Shown: piece by piece, positions 8,501 to 16,913 of the stretch | How the letters are laid out: each line of letters begins with the position of its first letter | How positions within the stretch are numbered: position 1 is the first letter of the stretch | Source: JACCXE01 sp963718605 | GTDB lineage: Bacteria; Actinomycetota; Acidimicrobiia; Acidimicrobiales; JACCXE01 | Direction of reading: 5' to 3' | DNA length: 64,000 nucleotides | Assembly (NCBI GenBank): GCA_963718605.1 | Contig: OY970363.1 | Coordinates: 62,001 to 126,000, forward strand | Notes under the pieces: generated by a model | Told to the model about the DNA's origin: nothing | Databases searched by the model: none | Seen by the model: the letters and a program-made list of their open reading frames with translations, nothing else | Made by a program: the position numbers and the translations under genes

Positions 8501-9072
8501 ACGGCTACTTCCCGGCGAACGCAGACGGCAACGACGTGATCATCTGGAAAGACGACGACCGCAACGCCGAGTGGATGCGGTTCTCGCTCCCCCGCCAGCA
8601 AAAAGAGCCGTTCATGTCGATCGCCGACTTCGTGAAGCCCGTTGGTTCGGCCGAATCCGACTATCTCGCCTTCCACGTTGTGACGATGGGCGACGTCGTG
8701 TCCCAACACGCGGCCAAGTTGTTCGCCGAGAACAAATACACCGACTACCTCCACGTGCACGGCCTCGGCGTCGAGATGGCCGAGGCGCTCGCCGAACTGT
8801 GGCACCGCCGCATTCGTGAAGAGTGGGGGTTTGCCGACGAAGACGGGCCGTCGATCGCCGGACTCTTCCGCCAGCAGTACCGCGGCGGCCGCTACTCGTT
8901 CGGCTACCCCGCCTGCCCCGACCTCGAGGACAACGTGAAGATCGGCGAACTGCTCGACGCCAGTCGCATCGGCGTCGAGTGCAGCGAGGAGACGTCGTTC
9001 CAGTACCAACCGGAACAGACCACGTCCGCCGTCATCTGCCACCACCCGCAGGCCAAGTACTTCGTCGCGTGA
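5599..9072 (+). CDS. metH: Cobalamin-dependent methionine synthase
   Basis: A full-length 1157-residue MetH, which transfers methyl from 5-methyltetrahydrofolate to homocysteine through cobalamin. Domains in order: homocysteine-binding barrel with zinc cysteines in GLNCATGP and VGGCCGTTP (about 1-320); folate-binding barrel beginning VIGERTNANGSKAF (about 330-600); cobalamin cap and Rossmann domain with the lower axial ligand motif DVHDIGKNL (D731, H733); C-terminal AdoMet reactivation domain with GYPACPD near residue 1100. No cobalamin or SAM riboswitch is visible in the 60 bases upstream. The last codons overlap the next gene. Confidence 0.97.
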   Translation: MAKMRDYLKAVRERVVVFDGATGTNLHARDLSLDDFGGPQFEGCPEILNITRPDVIRDLHASFFDVGCDVVETNSFGGFSTVLNEYQIPERAYELSLASARIAREVADSYDGDRFVAGSLGPGTKMATLGWISFAELRDSYETAAAALLEGGVDLFIIETVQDLLQAKAAMIACRRAMKAAGREVPIQVQVTIETTGRMLLGTEIGAALASLGAMRPDVFGLNCATGPKEMHEHLRHLSRYSPFPISCVPNAGLPSIVDGHTHYDLTPEQLADAHEHNVTELGISVVGGCCGTTPEHLRHVVERVQNLTPAVRTPTVEPSVSSLFSAVPLRQETSYLVIGERTNANGSKAFRDALLDGNWDVCEDMAREQVKEGSHAIDVCVDYVGRDGAPDMSELARRYAERIDGVIVLDSTEPQVIQAGLERLGARAIINSVNLEDGDGENTRFHKVLTLAAEFGAAVVCTCIDQEGQARTPEWKLRAAQQIRDLAVNRYGLRDEDLLFDALALSIGTGLEESRGDGASTIEGIRLISQELPNCFTTLGLSNVSFGLNPALRHVINSVFLHECVEAGLTSAIAHAGRLMPLNRIDEEDKKLALDLIYDRRTDGYDPLTILLNKFEGVKAGALEKEDRSGWRVEDRLKQRIIDGDRTGLDADLDEALGTTAALDILNDTLLEGMKVVGDLFGRGEMQLPFVLQSAEAMKAAVAHLEPHMPKTADSTKGRIVLATVKGDVHDIGKNLVDIILTNNGYEVFNLGIKVPLNDMVQKAREVGADAIGMSGLLVKSTLIMRENLEELNEAGLASDTPVILGGAALTRTYVERDLREVYDGRVFYGKDAFEGLHTLDDLMNRKRAGTLEGDEAFGREAGGRNLPRREPKPVVDPSTLPSRSPAVAADNPVFTPPFLGSRVIKGIALDDIVTYINETALFRNQWQYRPEKGENDEDFKARIRPVFRERLAEAKSLGLLVPQVAYGYFPANADGNDVIIWKDDDRNAEWMRFSLPRQQKEPFMSIADFVKPVGSAESDYLAFHVVTMGDVVSQHAAKLFAENKYTDYLHVHGLGVEMAEALAELWHRRIREEWGFADEDGPSIAGLFRQQYRGGRYSFGYPACPDLEDNVKIGELLDASRIGVECSEETSFQYQPEQTTSAVICHHPQAKYFVA

Positions 9073-9542
9073 GCTTCACGCTCACCCCCATCGGCTTCGT
9101 CTGCGGCGGACGGGCGGATCCCATCGACGACGACTGGGGTGACGTGGAGTGCACGATCGAACTCGACGCCGCACAGTTCGACCCTGACGTCACCGCCGGG
9201 CTCGACGCGTTCAGTCACCTAGATGTTGTCTACGTGTTTCATCGCGTGGACGAAACAAAGGTCGAGACGCGGGCGCGTCATCCGCGCAACAACGAGGACT
9301 GGCCGCTCGTTGGCATCTTCGCCCAGCGCGCCAAAGGCCGGCCCAACCGCATCGGTGTCACCACCTGCGAAATTCTCTCGGTCGACGGATTGCGCGTGCA
9401 CGTACGCGGCCTCGACGCCATCGACGGCACCCCCGTCATCGACCTCAAGCCCTACATGACCGACTTCGCCCCCCGTTCAGAAGTCCGCGAGCCCACGTGG
9501 GCGAAGGAGTTGATGGCCGGCTATTGGTTCTCCGGCCAGTAA
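9069..9542 (+). CDS. TrmO/TsaA-like SAM-dependent tRNA methyltransferase family protein
   Basis: About 157 residues from a GTG that overlaps the metH stop (GTGA). It carries the TsaA/TrmO pattern: TPIGFV at the start, LDAFSHLDVVYVFH in the middle, the signature FAQRAKGRPNRIGVTT, and DLKPYM near the end. TrmO methylates N6-threonylcarbamoyladenosine at tRNA position 37 using SAM; some relatives act otherwise. The canonical RSPxRPNPIG motif is altered to AKGRPNRIG. Coupling with metH would place a SAM user next to methionine synthesis. Confidence 0.75.
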   Translation: MSFTLTPIGFVCGGRADPIDDDWGDVECTIELDAAQFDPDVTAGLDAFSHLDVVYVFHRVDETKVETRARHPRNNEDWPLVGIFAQRAKGRPNRIGVTTCEILSVDGLRVHVRGLDAIDGTPVIDLKPYMTDFAPRSEVREPTWAKELMAGYWFSGQ

Positions 9543-9543
9543 C

Positions 9544-9601
9544 GACGCCACTTCTGGACTACCCGCGTCGCACAGCGACGCGACTTGACCAAAAGTGCGG
9601 G
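9544..9601 (-). repeat. Dispersed hairpin element, copy 1
   Basis: Read on the minus strand it begins ccgcactt and ends ccagaagtggcg, with an inner gcgtcgc/gcgacgc stem and an outer cactt..gg/ccagaagtg stem. It matches the element at 23221-23276 at most positions (roughly three quarters, by eye). It fills the space between convergent trmO-like and egtB genes, so it may act as a bidirectional terminator. Confidence 0.6.
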
Positions 9602-9603
9602 AA

Positions 9604-10821
9604 TTAGGCGATGTCTCGGGCGAGGCGGAGGCCGCTGAAGGCCCAGCGGCAGTGGGCGCCGAAGAAGTTGCGGTAGGTGGCACGGGCGTGGCCCTTGGGC
9701 GTGGCGCAACAAGAACCACGCAGCACCTGCTGGTTCACCATGAACTTGCCGTTGTATTCGCCGACGGCGCCGGCCGCGGGCGCGAAGCCGGGATAGGGCG
9801 AGTACGACGACGCCGTCCACTGCCAGACCGAACCGAACCACTCGTCGGCCGTCGGGTGGAGGCACTTCGGGTCGAGCCCGCTGCGGGCCGGCGCCTTCTT
9901 CGGCGCAACGGCTTCCCACTCGAACTCGGTTGGCAACCGCGCACCGGACCAGCGCGCGAACGCGTCGGCCTCGTACCAACTCACGTGCACGACGGGCTCG
10001 TCGGCGCGCACTGCAAGCGGCCCGCCCAACGTGAAGGTCATCCACTCGCCGTCTTCCTGCCACCAGTACAAAGGCGAGTCCCACCCCTCGGACTTCACCG
10101 TGTTCCAACCGTCGCTCATCCAGAACTCGGGGCGCTCGTAGCCGCCGTCGTCCATGAACGCGAGCCAGTCGCCAGAGGACACGAGCGAGTCGCTGATCGC
10201 GAAGGGCTGCAGCAGCGCGTCGTGGCGCGGCGCTTCGTTGTCGAAGGAGAAGCCGTCGCCGCCGAAGCCAACTTCGACCACGCCGCCGTCGTGCTCTATC
10301 CAGGTGCCTGCCTTCGACCGGTTGATCGGCTGATCCCACCACCGCGCCTTGCCATAGTGCGGCTGCGTCGGGTTGACCGACAGGACGTGCTTGATGTCCA
10401 TCACGATGAGCTCTTGGTGCTGCTGTTCGTGGTTCAGGCCCAACGCGACAAGCGCGGCGACGTCATCGTCACCATCGGCGCGCTCAAACAGCAACTGCAT
10501 GTGCTCGTCGACGTACTGCCGGTAGTCACCGATTTCCTTCGCTCCCGGACGGGTGAGATGGCCCCGCTCGTTGCGCGCGTGCCGGGGCCCGACACCCTCG
10601 TAATACGAGTTGAACAGGTACCGGTAGTGCTCGTCGAAGTGCCGATAGCCCGGCAGCGACGGTTCGAGCAGGAAGGTCTCGAAGAACCATGTGGTGTGAG
10701 CCCGGTGCCATTTCGTGGGGCTGACGTCGGGCATCGTCTGCACGGTCTGGTCTTCAGCCGACAACGGCTCGGCCAGTTGCTCGGTGACCTTGCGTACTGC
10801 GTCGTAATCGAGATCGGGCAC
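9604..10821 (-). CDS. egtB: Ergothioneine biosynthesis sulfoxide synthase EgtB
   Basis: A 405-residue non-haem iron enzyme that joins cysteine or gamma-glutamylcysteine to hercynine with oxygen. The N-terminal DinB-like domain supplies the iron ligands: H42 in WHRAHT and the HEQQH pair near residue 130. The C-terminal half is a formylglycine-generating-enzyme-like (FGE/sulfatase-modifying) domain, with LPTEFEWE and RLARD near the end. The start ATG overlaps the egtD stop by one base, so the two genes form an egtD-egtB operon. egtA, egtC and egtE are not in the window. Confidence 0.95.
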   Translation of the reverse strand: MPDLDYDAVRKVTEQLAEPLSAEDQTVQTMPDVSPTKWHRAHTTWFFETFLLEPSLPGYRHFDEHYRYLFNSYYEGVGPRHARNERGHLTRPGAKEIGDYRQYVDEHMQLLFERADGDDDVAALVALGLNHEQQHQELIVMDIKHVLSVNPTQPHYGKARWWDQPINRSKAGTWIEHDGGVVEVGFGGDGFSFDNEAPRHDALLQPFAISDSLVSSGDWLAFMDDGGYERPEFWMSDGWNTVKSEGWDSPLYWWQEDGEWMTFTLGGPLAVRADEPVVHVSWYEADAFARWSGARLPTEFEWEAVAPKKAPARSGLDPKCLHPTADEWFGSVWQWTASSYSPYPGFAPAAGAVGEYNGKFMVNQQVLRGSCCATPKGHARATYRNFFGAHCRWAFSGLRLARDIA

Positions 10822-11804
10822 TACGCCACCTCCGCGACGGTGAGAAGGAAGTCTCCCGCATCATCGGTCCACCGGTCGATCACCTGCATGCCGGCGGCCG
10901 CGAGTTCTGCCTCGACGCCCGCCGCGGTGAACTTCGCACTGATCTCGGTGCGCAGTACTTCGCCTTCATCGAAGCTCACTTCAAGGTCCAGCGCGTCGAT
11001 GCGCACCCGCTGGGCGACGAGCGAAATCAACTGCATCTCGATCCAGTTGTGCTCTTCGTTGTAGATCGCCTTGTGACGGAACTGGTCGAGGTCGAAATCC
11101 GCGCCCAGGTCGCGATTCAGTCGCACGAGGACATTCAGATTGAACGCGGCGGTGACGCCTAGCGCATCGTCGTACGCGGCGACCAGACGGCCCCGGTCCT
11201 TCTGTAAATCCGTGCCGAGCAGAAACGTGTCCCCCGCATCCATCGTCGCGCGCAGCGTGGCCAGCATTTTGGCTCGCTCGTCGGGTGTGAAGTTGCCGAT
11301 GGTCGAGCCCAGCAGCGCAATGAGACGTCGCCCCTCGCGCGGGATATGGACGAGGTCGTGCGCGAAGTCGCCGATGATGCCGTGCACGTCGAGGCCTGGG
11401 TACTCCTCCAGCAATGCCTCGGCGGCATCACGCAGTGTTGACTCGGCCACGTCAAAGGGGACGTACGTCGCGGGCATCTGCATCGCGTCGAGCAGAAAGC
11501 GGGTCTTCTCCGACGTGCCCGAACCGAGTTCGACCAGCACGTTCGGTTCCGTGACCGCAATCACTTCCTTCGCGTGGCCGGCCAGGATCGAGCGCTCAGC
11601 CCTGAAGGGGTAGTACTCGGCCAGCCGGGTGATGTCGTCGTAGAGCTCGGAGCCTCGCTCGTCGTACAACCACGTGGGCGAAAGCGTCTTGGGGGACGAG
11701 GTGAGCCCCCGGACCACTTCGCTTCGGAGCGCGACGGCAGCCGCGGCCTCGTCGAGGAAGACCTCAATCCGCATCATGGGCAATCTACGGAGGGGGTGTG
11801 ACAT
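10821..11804 (-). CDS. egtD: L-histidine N-alpha-methyltransferase EgtD
   Basis: A SAM-dependent methyltransferase that makes hercynine (trimethylhistidine), the first step of ergothioneine synthesis. SAM-binding motif LVELGSGTSEKTRFLL, the histidine-site block SPTWLYDERGSELYDDIT, LLGSTIGNF and an IYNEEHNWIEM segment are all present. Start choices are ATG 11804 (MSHPLRRLPMM) and ATG 11777 or 11774; a much longer frame from 11924 would run into the upstream membrane-protein gene. About 325 residues, which is the normal length. Overlaps egtB by one base. Confidence 0.94.
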   Translation of the reverse strand: MSHPLRRLPMMRIEVFLDEAAAAVALRSEVVRGLTSSPKTLSPTWLYDERGSELYDDITRLAEYYPFRAERSILAGHAKEVIAVTEPNVLVELGSGTSEKTRFLLDAMQMPATYVPFDVAESTLRDAAEALLEEYPGLDVHGIIGDFAHDLVHIPREGRRLIALLGSTIGNFTPDERAKMLATLRATMDAGDTFLLGTDLQKDRGRLVAAYDDALGVTAAFNLNVLVRLNRDLGADFDLDQFRHKAIYNEEHNWIEMQLISLVAQRVRIDALDLEVSFDEGEVLRTEISAKFTAAGVEAELAAAGMQVIDRWTDDAGDFLLTVAEVA

Positions 11805-11848
11805 CGGGATGACATACCCATAAACAGTCTCCCCCCAGCCCGCGCGCG

Positions 11849-12487
11849 TTACTCGCGGGCGACGTTTCGCCCAATAAAGAACGCCGCGGCAACAAAAGCG
11901 GCCGCGCCCAGCCCTGTGAGCCACGGCCCCGCTGTCTCGTAGGCCTCATCCAAGCCAAAACCCAGGCCCAGCATCAACGCGAGGGCTGCGACGCCGCCGA
12001 TCGTGTCGTAAAGCAGAAATCGCCTCGGATCGAACCGTGCGACACCCGCCGCCGCGGCGATAACGCTGGAGGGCATCGCCGCGAGCCGGCCGAGCAACAC
12101 GACGCGCGCGCTGCTCCTGTCGATCGCCTTGCGCATCGTTTGTATCCGCTTCCGCGGCAATAGCCGCCCGAGGATTCCGGGCAGGGCTTTGCGAGCGAGC
12201 CTCGGCCCGAACGCGTAACCCAGCGCGTAGAGCAGCCAGACGCCCCCGAAGTACAGCGGGACGAGTGCGACCAACACCACGTACCAAGAGACGTCGCCGC
12301 GCTGGATCGCGTAACCCGCGAACAACAACACCTCTTTCGTGGGCCGCATCAGAACGAGCACACCGACGTGGCGGCGATAGAGGAAGGGCGCGAGCGGTAT
12401 GGCGGCAAACTGCAGGACTACGCGCAAAACCGCGAGGCCCGTCAAGATGGTCTCGTACCGCGAAAGGCGCGGTTTCGCGGTCGCCAT
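11849..12487 (-). CDS. VTT/DedA-like membrane protein
   Basis: About 212 residues from ATG 12487 (MATAKPRLSRYET). Several hydrophobic segments are present, including VLRVVLQFAAIPLAPF near the start, VVLVALVPLYFGGVWLLY in the middle and a final ALALMLGLGFGL plus an AAFVAAAFFIG tail. The segment LLGRLAAMPSSVIAAAAGVA followed by FRRFLLYD-like residues is the pattern seen in VTT (SNARE-associated/DedA) proteins, thought to move lipids across the inner membrane. The substrate is unknown. Divergent from the PAP2 gene, with about 23 bp between starts. Confidence 0.6.
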   Translation of the reverse strand: MATAKPRLSRYETILTGLAVLRVVLQFAAIPLAPFLYRRHVGVLVLMRPTKEVLLFAGYAIQRGDVSWYVVLVALVPLYFGGVWLLYALGYAFGPRLARKALPGILGRLLPRKRIQTMRKAIDRSSARVVLLGRLAAMPSSVIAAAAGVARFDPRRFLLYDTIGGVAALALMLGLGFGLDEAYETAGPWLTGLGAAAFVAAAFFIGRNVARE

Positions 12488-12510
12488 GTTTGTTTGTTCC
12501 TCTAACGGGA

Positions 12511-13278
12511 ATGGTCGGTGCAGTGAAAGACGGATTACCCGAAGCAGTCGCAACCAAACTCAAACCGGCGGAACGCTACGGACTTCGGGAAACGCTGCTC
12601 GTGGTCGCGGTCGCGCTGGTAGGCGTCCCGTTCGGTCTGCTGTTGCAACAGGTCACCGCCCACGGGCCTCTGACCAAAGCAGACACGAGTCTGGCGAACT
12701 GGCTGCATGGCCAAGTGCGTGACAACTCGTTCATCACCGCGGTGATGAAGACCCTGTCGTTCATCGGGCGTCCAACGTTTCTCGTGCCGTTCGTGGCCCT
12801 CGCCGCATTGTGGTGTGTGCGGAGCAACGCCCGCAAGCTGGCCGCGTTCCTCATCATCACGTGCCTCGGTGGCGCCGCGGTCGACACCATCGTCAAGATC
12901 CTCGTCGCCCGCCCCCGGCCGGAATTCGACGACCCGATCGCCACTGCCGTCGGAAAGAGCTTCCCGTCGGGTCATTCCATGAGCTCGACCATCTGTTTCG
13001 GCGCCGTCGTGCTGGTGGTGTTGCCGATCCTGTCCGCGCGGTGGCGGCCGGTGCTGATCGGTGCAGCCGCCGTGCTGGTGGTGGGGATCGGTGTCTCTCG
13101 CCTCGCGCTCGGCGTGCACTACATGTCCGACGTGCTCGGTGGCTACGTGCTCGGTGCCGCCTGGTTGATCGGATCGGTAGCGGTTTTCGAGATCTGGCGC
13201 GTCGAACGCGGCAAGCCGAAGACGGCACCGCTCGCCGAGGGCGTCGAGCCCGAAGAGTCTTCGGCGCTTACGAGTTGA
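12511..13278 (+). CDS. PAP2-family membrane phosphatase
   Basis: A 255-residue integral membrane protein with all three acid phosphatase motifs: KILVARPRPEF, FPSGHSMS and SRLALGVHYMSDVLGG. Such enzymes remove phosphate from phosphatidate, undecaprenyl-pyrophosphate or similar lipids at the outer face of the membrane. Five or six membrane segments are visible. The ATG at 12511 (MVGAVKDGLPE) follows an acgggaa stretch; a longer frame to 12265 lies inside the divergent gene. Next to a VTT-type membrane protein, a pairing that suggests lipid handling (inference). Confidence 0.85.
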   Translation: MVGAVKDGLPEAVATKLKPAERYGLRETLLVVAVALVGVPFGLLLQQVTAHGPLTKADTSLANWLHGQVRDNSFITAVMKTLSFIGRPTFLVPFVALAALWCVRSNARKLAAFLIITCLGGAAVDTIVKILVARPRPEFDDPIATAVGKSFPSGHSMSSTICFGAVVLVVLPILSARWRPVLIGAAAVLVVGIGVSRLALGVHYMSDVLGGYVLGAAWLIGSVAVFEIWRVERGKPKTAPLAEGVEPEESSALTS

Positions 13279-13279
13279 A

Positions 13280-14164
13280 TCAGCTCGCGAGCACGGCGCG
13301 GGCCACGAGGTCGGTGCCGAACGCCGTGAGGATCGCGAGGTACAACAGGCCGGTCGCCGCCATCACCGCGCTGTAGGAACGCTCCTTCAGCGCCGCGTTC
13401 GTCACGAAACACAACGCGATCGTGGTGATCGCGCACGCGATCCAAAACCACCCGAGCATGCCGCCGTAGCCATCGTCGATGGATCCACTGAACACCGAGA
13501 ACATCCCGGTCGGTATCAGCAGCAGCGCGATCTCAACCGGCCAGATGCGGGCGACCCACACGTTGAGTTCGAAGAGGGGTGCCCGGGGCAGGCCGGGCTG
13601 CACCAGATACCAGTGGCCGAGCAGCATCGCGTCGGTGACCGAGCCGAGAAATGCGGCGCCGACGATGATGCGTGCGACCGACAGCAGGTGCGTGCCGGCG
13701 CCACCGCTACGCGCGTCGGCCCAACCGGCGGCGAGCAGTCCAATCACACCGATGACGGGAGCGACAGCGTCGAGTACGGGCGGAAACTCGGGGCCGACGA
13801 TCTGGTCGTCCAGCGTGGTGTCGCGCGTCGCGGGATGGCTTTTTTCGAGCATCGCGGCGACGCGCTCCTGGCGAGCGCCGGCGAGGTCGCGGGCGCCACT
13901 TACGCCGGCCTTCCGTCGCGTGATCGAAACAACCAATGCGATGGTCGACGCGATCACTACGCCGACTGATGCCAGTTCCCGCACGGCAACCGTGTCGAGC
14001 GCCAATCCCGCCGCGAGCGAACCCAGCGCGAAGGCGATGAAGATCGCCCGCATCAACCAGCCGTAGCCAATCCCCAGCAGACGCCCGCGGGTCGTTACCC
14101 ACAGAAACGCCAGCCCCCCGACCGACCACTGCAACAACACGGTCGCGGCGTCGAGTTTTATCAA
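13280..14164 (-). CDS. Multi-pass membrane protein of unknown function
   Basis: About 294 residues with eight or so hydrophobic segments, for example ATVLLQWSVGGLAFLWV at the start, LASVGVVIASTIALVVSI, PVIGVIGLLAAGW, and three segments after residue 200. One cytoplasmic or external loop (about residues 95-135) is charged. I recognise no named family. The TTG at 14164 overlaps the upstream peptidase stop (TTGA), which supports coupled translation; an ATG at 14206 inside the peptidase gene is the alternative. Its stop is one base from the PAP2 stop. Confidence 0.6.
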   Translation of the reverse strand: MIKLDAATVLLQWSVGGLAFLWVTTRGRLLGIGYGWLMRAIFIAFALGSLAAGLALDTVAVRELASVGVVIASTIALVVSITRRKAGVSGARDLAGARQERVAAMLEKSHPATRDTTLDDQIVGPEFPPVLDAVAPVIGVIGLLAAGWADARSGGAGTHLLSVARIIVGAAFLGSVTDAMLLGHWYLVQPGLPRAPLFELNVWVARIWPVEIALLLIPTGMFSVFSGSIDDGYGGMLGWFWIACAITTIALCFVTNAALKERSYSAVMAATGLLYLAILTAFGTDLVARAVLAS

Positions 14165-15267
14165 CCGACGACGACGAGGCTGTGGTCGGCTTTGTTGAGC
14201 GACCACGGCCCGTCTTCGGTAGCTACCACGATGTCTTCGAGGCGGGCGCCGAAACGGCCAGGTAAGTAGATGCCGGGCTCAACCGAGAACGCGTTGCCGG
14301 CCTCGAGCAGGGTGTGGTTTCCGTCCACGAGATATGGGTCTTCGTGCACGTCGCGCCCGATGCCGTGGCCGGTGCGGTGCGGGAAGAACTCGCCGTACCC
14401 GGCGTCGGCGATGACGTCGCGGGCGGCGCCATCCACGTCGGCACACCGCGAACCAATCACCGCCGCGCTGAGGCCCGCGGCGTGCGCTTCGGACACGACT
14501 GCGTACATCTCTTGCATCTCGGGTGTCGGCTCACCGGTCACGACGGTGCGGGTTATGTCCGAGCAGTAGCCGTCGAGAACGCCGCCGAAGTCGCACACCA
14601 CCATCTCGTCGCGCCCGATGATCCGCTCTCCGGGCTCGTGATGCGGCGACGCCGAGTTGGGCCCCGACGCCACGATCACGAACGCGACCTTGTCGTGGCC
14701 CTCGGCGATGAGCCGGCGACCGATGTCGTTGGCCACCTCCGCCTCGGAACGCCCGACCAGCGGAATGTCACCGGCGTGGATCGCGCCCGCCACCCGGTCG
14801 GCCGCGGCCGCGGCGCGAGCGAGGCAGTCGAGTTCGGCCTTGTCCTTGGCCGCCCGCAACGGGGACGTGACCAGCGACGCCGGATGCCACCGACGCGCCG
14901 GCAGTTCGGTTTGCAGCGCCAACAAGAAGCGCGACCACGTGTGATCGCCTATCGCCAGCGTGATGCGGCTGCCCACGAGGCCACCGACGAGCCCGATCGG
15001 ATCGTCGGTCTCGTCCCACGCCATGAGCCGGAACAGGTCGGGTTTGTCGTCGACGCGGGGTGCTTCGAGCCGAGGCACGATCAGCGTGGGCTCTTCCTTG
15101 GCTGGCACGACGAGCATGGTGAGTCGCTCGAGTGGCATGGCCTCGTAGCCGCACAGCCACGGCAAGTCGGCCCCGACCGAAAGCAGCAACGCGTCCACTG
15201 CGAGGTCGGACATCCGCATGCGCACCCGCGCCAAACGGTCGTGAAAGACCCCTGATTCCGTACCCAC
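14161..15267 (-). CDS. M24 family Xaa-Pro peptidase-like protein
   Basis: About 368 residues from GTG 15267. The N-terminal creatinase/prolidase domain (about 1-140) is followed by the pita-bread catalytic domain. Metal ligands are visible as VVCDFGGVLDGYCSDITRT (two Asp), FFPHRTGHGIGRDVHE (His), VEPGIYLP (Glu) and ARLEDIVV (Glu). It probably removes N-terminal residues before proline in the cytoplasm. The longer frame from 15351 would overlap lipBA, so I chose the GTG. It lies 11 bases after the lipBA stop, on the same strand. Confidence 0.85.
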   Translation of the reverse strand: MGTESGVFHDRLARVRMRMSDLAVDALLLSVGADLPWLCGYEAMPLERLTMLVVPAKEEPTLIVPRLEAPRVDDKPDLFRLMAWDETDDPIGLVGGLVGSRITLAIGDHTWSRFLLALQTELPARRWHPASLVTSPLRAAKDKAELDCLARAAAAADRVAGAIHAGDIPLVGRSEAEVANDIGRRLIAEGHDKVAFVIVASGPNSASPHHEPGERIIGRDEMVVCDFGGVLDGYCSDITRTVVTGEPTPEMQEMYAVVSEAHAAGLSAAVIGSRCADVDGAARDVIADAGYGEFFPHRTGHGIGRDVHEDPYLVDGNHTLLEAGNAFSVEPGIYLPGRFGARLEDIVVATEDGPWSLNKADHSLVVVG

Positions 15268-15278
15268 CGGCGTCAAAG

Positions 15279-16913
15279 CTACCGAGTCGTAACTTGCGCC
15301 GCATCCGCGGCGCTGCGGGCGTGGTAGCTGGACCGGGTGAGCGGCGAACACTCGACGTGCGCGAAACCGAGCGCCTGCGCGTCGGCGCGTAGCGCGTCGA
15401 ATTCCGCGGGCGTCCAGTAGCGCGCCACGGGCAGGTGGTGCGCGGTCGGGCGCAGGTACTGGCCGATGGTGACGATGTCGACGCCAACGGCGCGCAAGTC
15501 GGCCAGCGCTCCCATCACTTCGTCGCGGGTCTCGCCTAAACCGACCATGAGGCCGGATTTCGTCGTGAGCCCAGCGGCTTTCGCCCGCGCCAGCACCGCG
15601 AGGCTCCGGGCGTATCCGGCGGACGGGCGGACGGCGCGTTGCAACCGAGCGACGGTTTCGAGGTTGTGGTTCAACACATCGGGACGCGCTGCGAAGATCA
15701 CGGCGAGCGAGTCGGCGTCACCCTTGCAGTCACTTATGAGTGTCTCGACGTTCGTGTCCGCATTCGCGGCGCGAATCGCGGCGATCGTCTCCGCAAACGC
15801 CTGGGCACCGCCGTCCTCCAGGTCATCACGGGCCACGCAGGTAATCACGACGTGCTGCAAGCCCAGTTCAGACGTCGCCGCGGCCACCCGCTGCGGCTCG
15901 CCGGCATCGAGCGGCTCGGGTTTGCGCGTGTCGACGAGGCAGAAACCGCAGGCCCGCGTACAGCGCGACCCGTTGATCATGAACGTGGCCGTGCCCTCGT
16001 TCCAACAGTCATAGATATTCGGGCAGCCCGCCTCTTCGCACACCGTCACGAGGTCCTTGGACCGCATCGTCTGCTTGAGGGCCCGGTACTCGGGACCGAA
16101 GTCCGCCTTCACCCGCAACCATTCAGGCTTGCGCTGGTCGACGGGCAACGCGGTCGACGTGTCAACGCCCGCCGCATTGAGACGGCCGAGCAAGCGCACC
16201 GGGGCGCCGTTGCCTTCCGCATGCGCGCGGCTGAACGGAGCGAGGTCGTCGGGGCGCTGATGCCAGGCGATGTCGGAGCGGTCGGCGACGCCGTCGCCCC
16301 ACACCACGGCGGCGCGCACGGCGATGGCATCGGCGAGGTCGCGCATCGACGCGTCAACGCCTTCCGCCGCGACCGACGTGACGGGGTAGTCGGCGATGCC
16401 GCACGGCACGATGTGGTTGAACCAGCTCAGGTCGGTGTTCACGTTCAAGGCGAAGCCGTGCATGCTGCGCCCGCGGCTCACGCGCACACCGATGGCCGCG
16501 ATCTTGCGGGGGTTGGTCTCCACGTCGACCCACACGCCGGGATAGCCGTCGAACCGGCTGGCGTTGGTAATACCGACGCCCGCGAGCGCGTCGATCACGA
16601 GCTGTTCGATCACGTGCACATGCGCGGGTATCGCGCCGGTCCCCATCTGCACGTTGACGACGGGATAGCCCACCAATTGGCCCGGGCCGTGGAACGTGAC
16701 GTCGCCGCCGCGGTCGGTTCGTACCTGGGCGGCGCCGACCGACGCCGGGTCGACGAGGATGTTGGCCAGGTCGGTGCGCGCCCCGAGCGTGTAGGTCGGT
16801 GGGTGCTCAACCAGCAGAAGCGCGTTGCCCTCGTCGTGTTCCCACATGGCACGCATGAGCGCGTGCGATTCGTCGTAGGGGACGCGCCCTAACCACCGGA
16901 CGCGAAACGTCAA
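15279..16913 (-). CDS. Fused octanoyltransferase LipB and lipoyl synthase LipA
   Basis: A 544-residue fusion. Residues 1-215 are LipB, which moves octanoate from acyl carrier protein to lipoyl domains: RGGDVTFHGPGQLVGYP (68-84), catalytic K137 and C171 (VPCGIADYPVTS). Residues about 250-544 are LipA, the radical-SAM enzyme that inserts two sulfurs: auxiliary cluster cysteines C292, C297 and C303, radical-SAM cysteines C318, C322 and C325, and the terminal LTRSSYHA serine. All key residues of both enzymes are present with no frameshift. The start is TTG 16913 with GGAG five bases upstream. That ribosome-binding site lies inside the hairpin at 16912-17002. Downstream of the E2 and E3 genes. Confidence 0.95.
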   Translation of the reverse strand: MTFRVRWLGRVPYDESHALMRAMWEHDEGNALLLVEHPPTYTLGARTDLANILVDPASVGAAQVRTDRGGDVTFHGPGQLVGYPVVNVQMGTGAIPAHVHVIEQLVIDALAGVGITNASRFDGYPGVWVDVETNPRKIAAIGVRVSRGRSMHGFALNVNTDLSWFNHIVPCGIADYPVTSVAAEGVDASMRDLADAIAVRAAVVWGDGVADRSDIAWHQRPDDLAPFSRAHAEGNGAPVRLLGRLNAAGVDTSTALPVDQRKPEWLRVKADFGPEYRALKQTMRSKDLVTVCEEAGCPNIYDCWNEGTATFMINGSRCTRACGFCLVDTRKPEPLDAGEPQRVAAATSELGLQHVVITCVARDDLEDGGAQAFAETIAAIRAANADTNVETLISDCKGDADSLAVIFAARPDVLNHNLETVARLQRAVRPSAGYARSLAVLARAKAAGLTTKSGLMVGLGETRDEVMGALADLRAVGVDIVTIGQYLRPTAHHLPVARYWTPAEFDALRADAQALGFAHVECSPLTRSSYHARSAADAAQVTTR

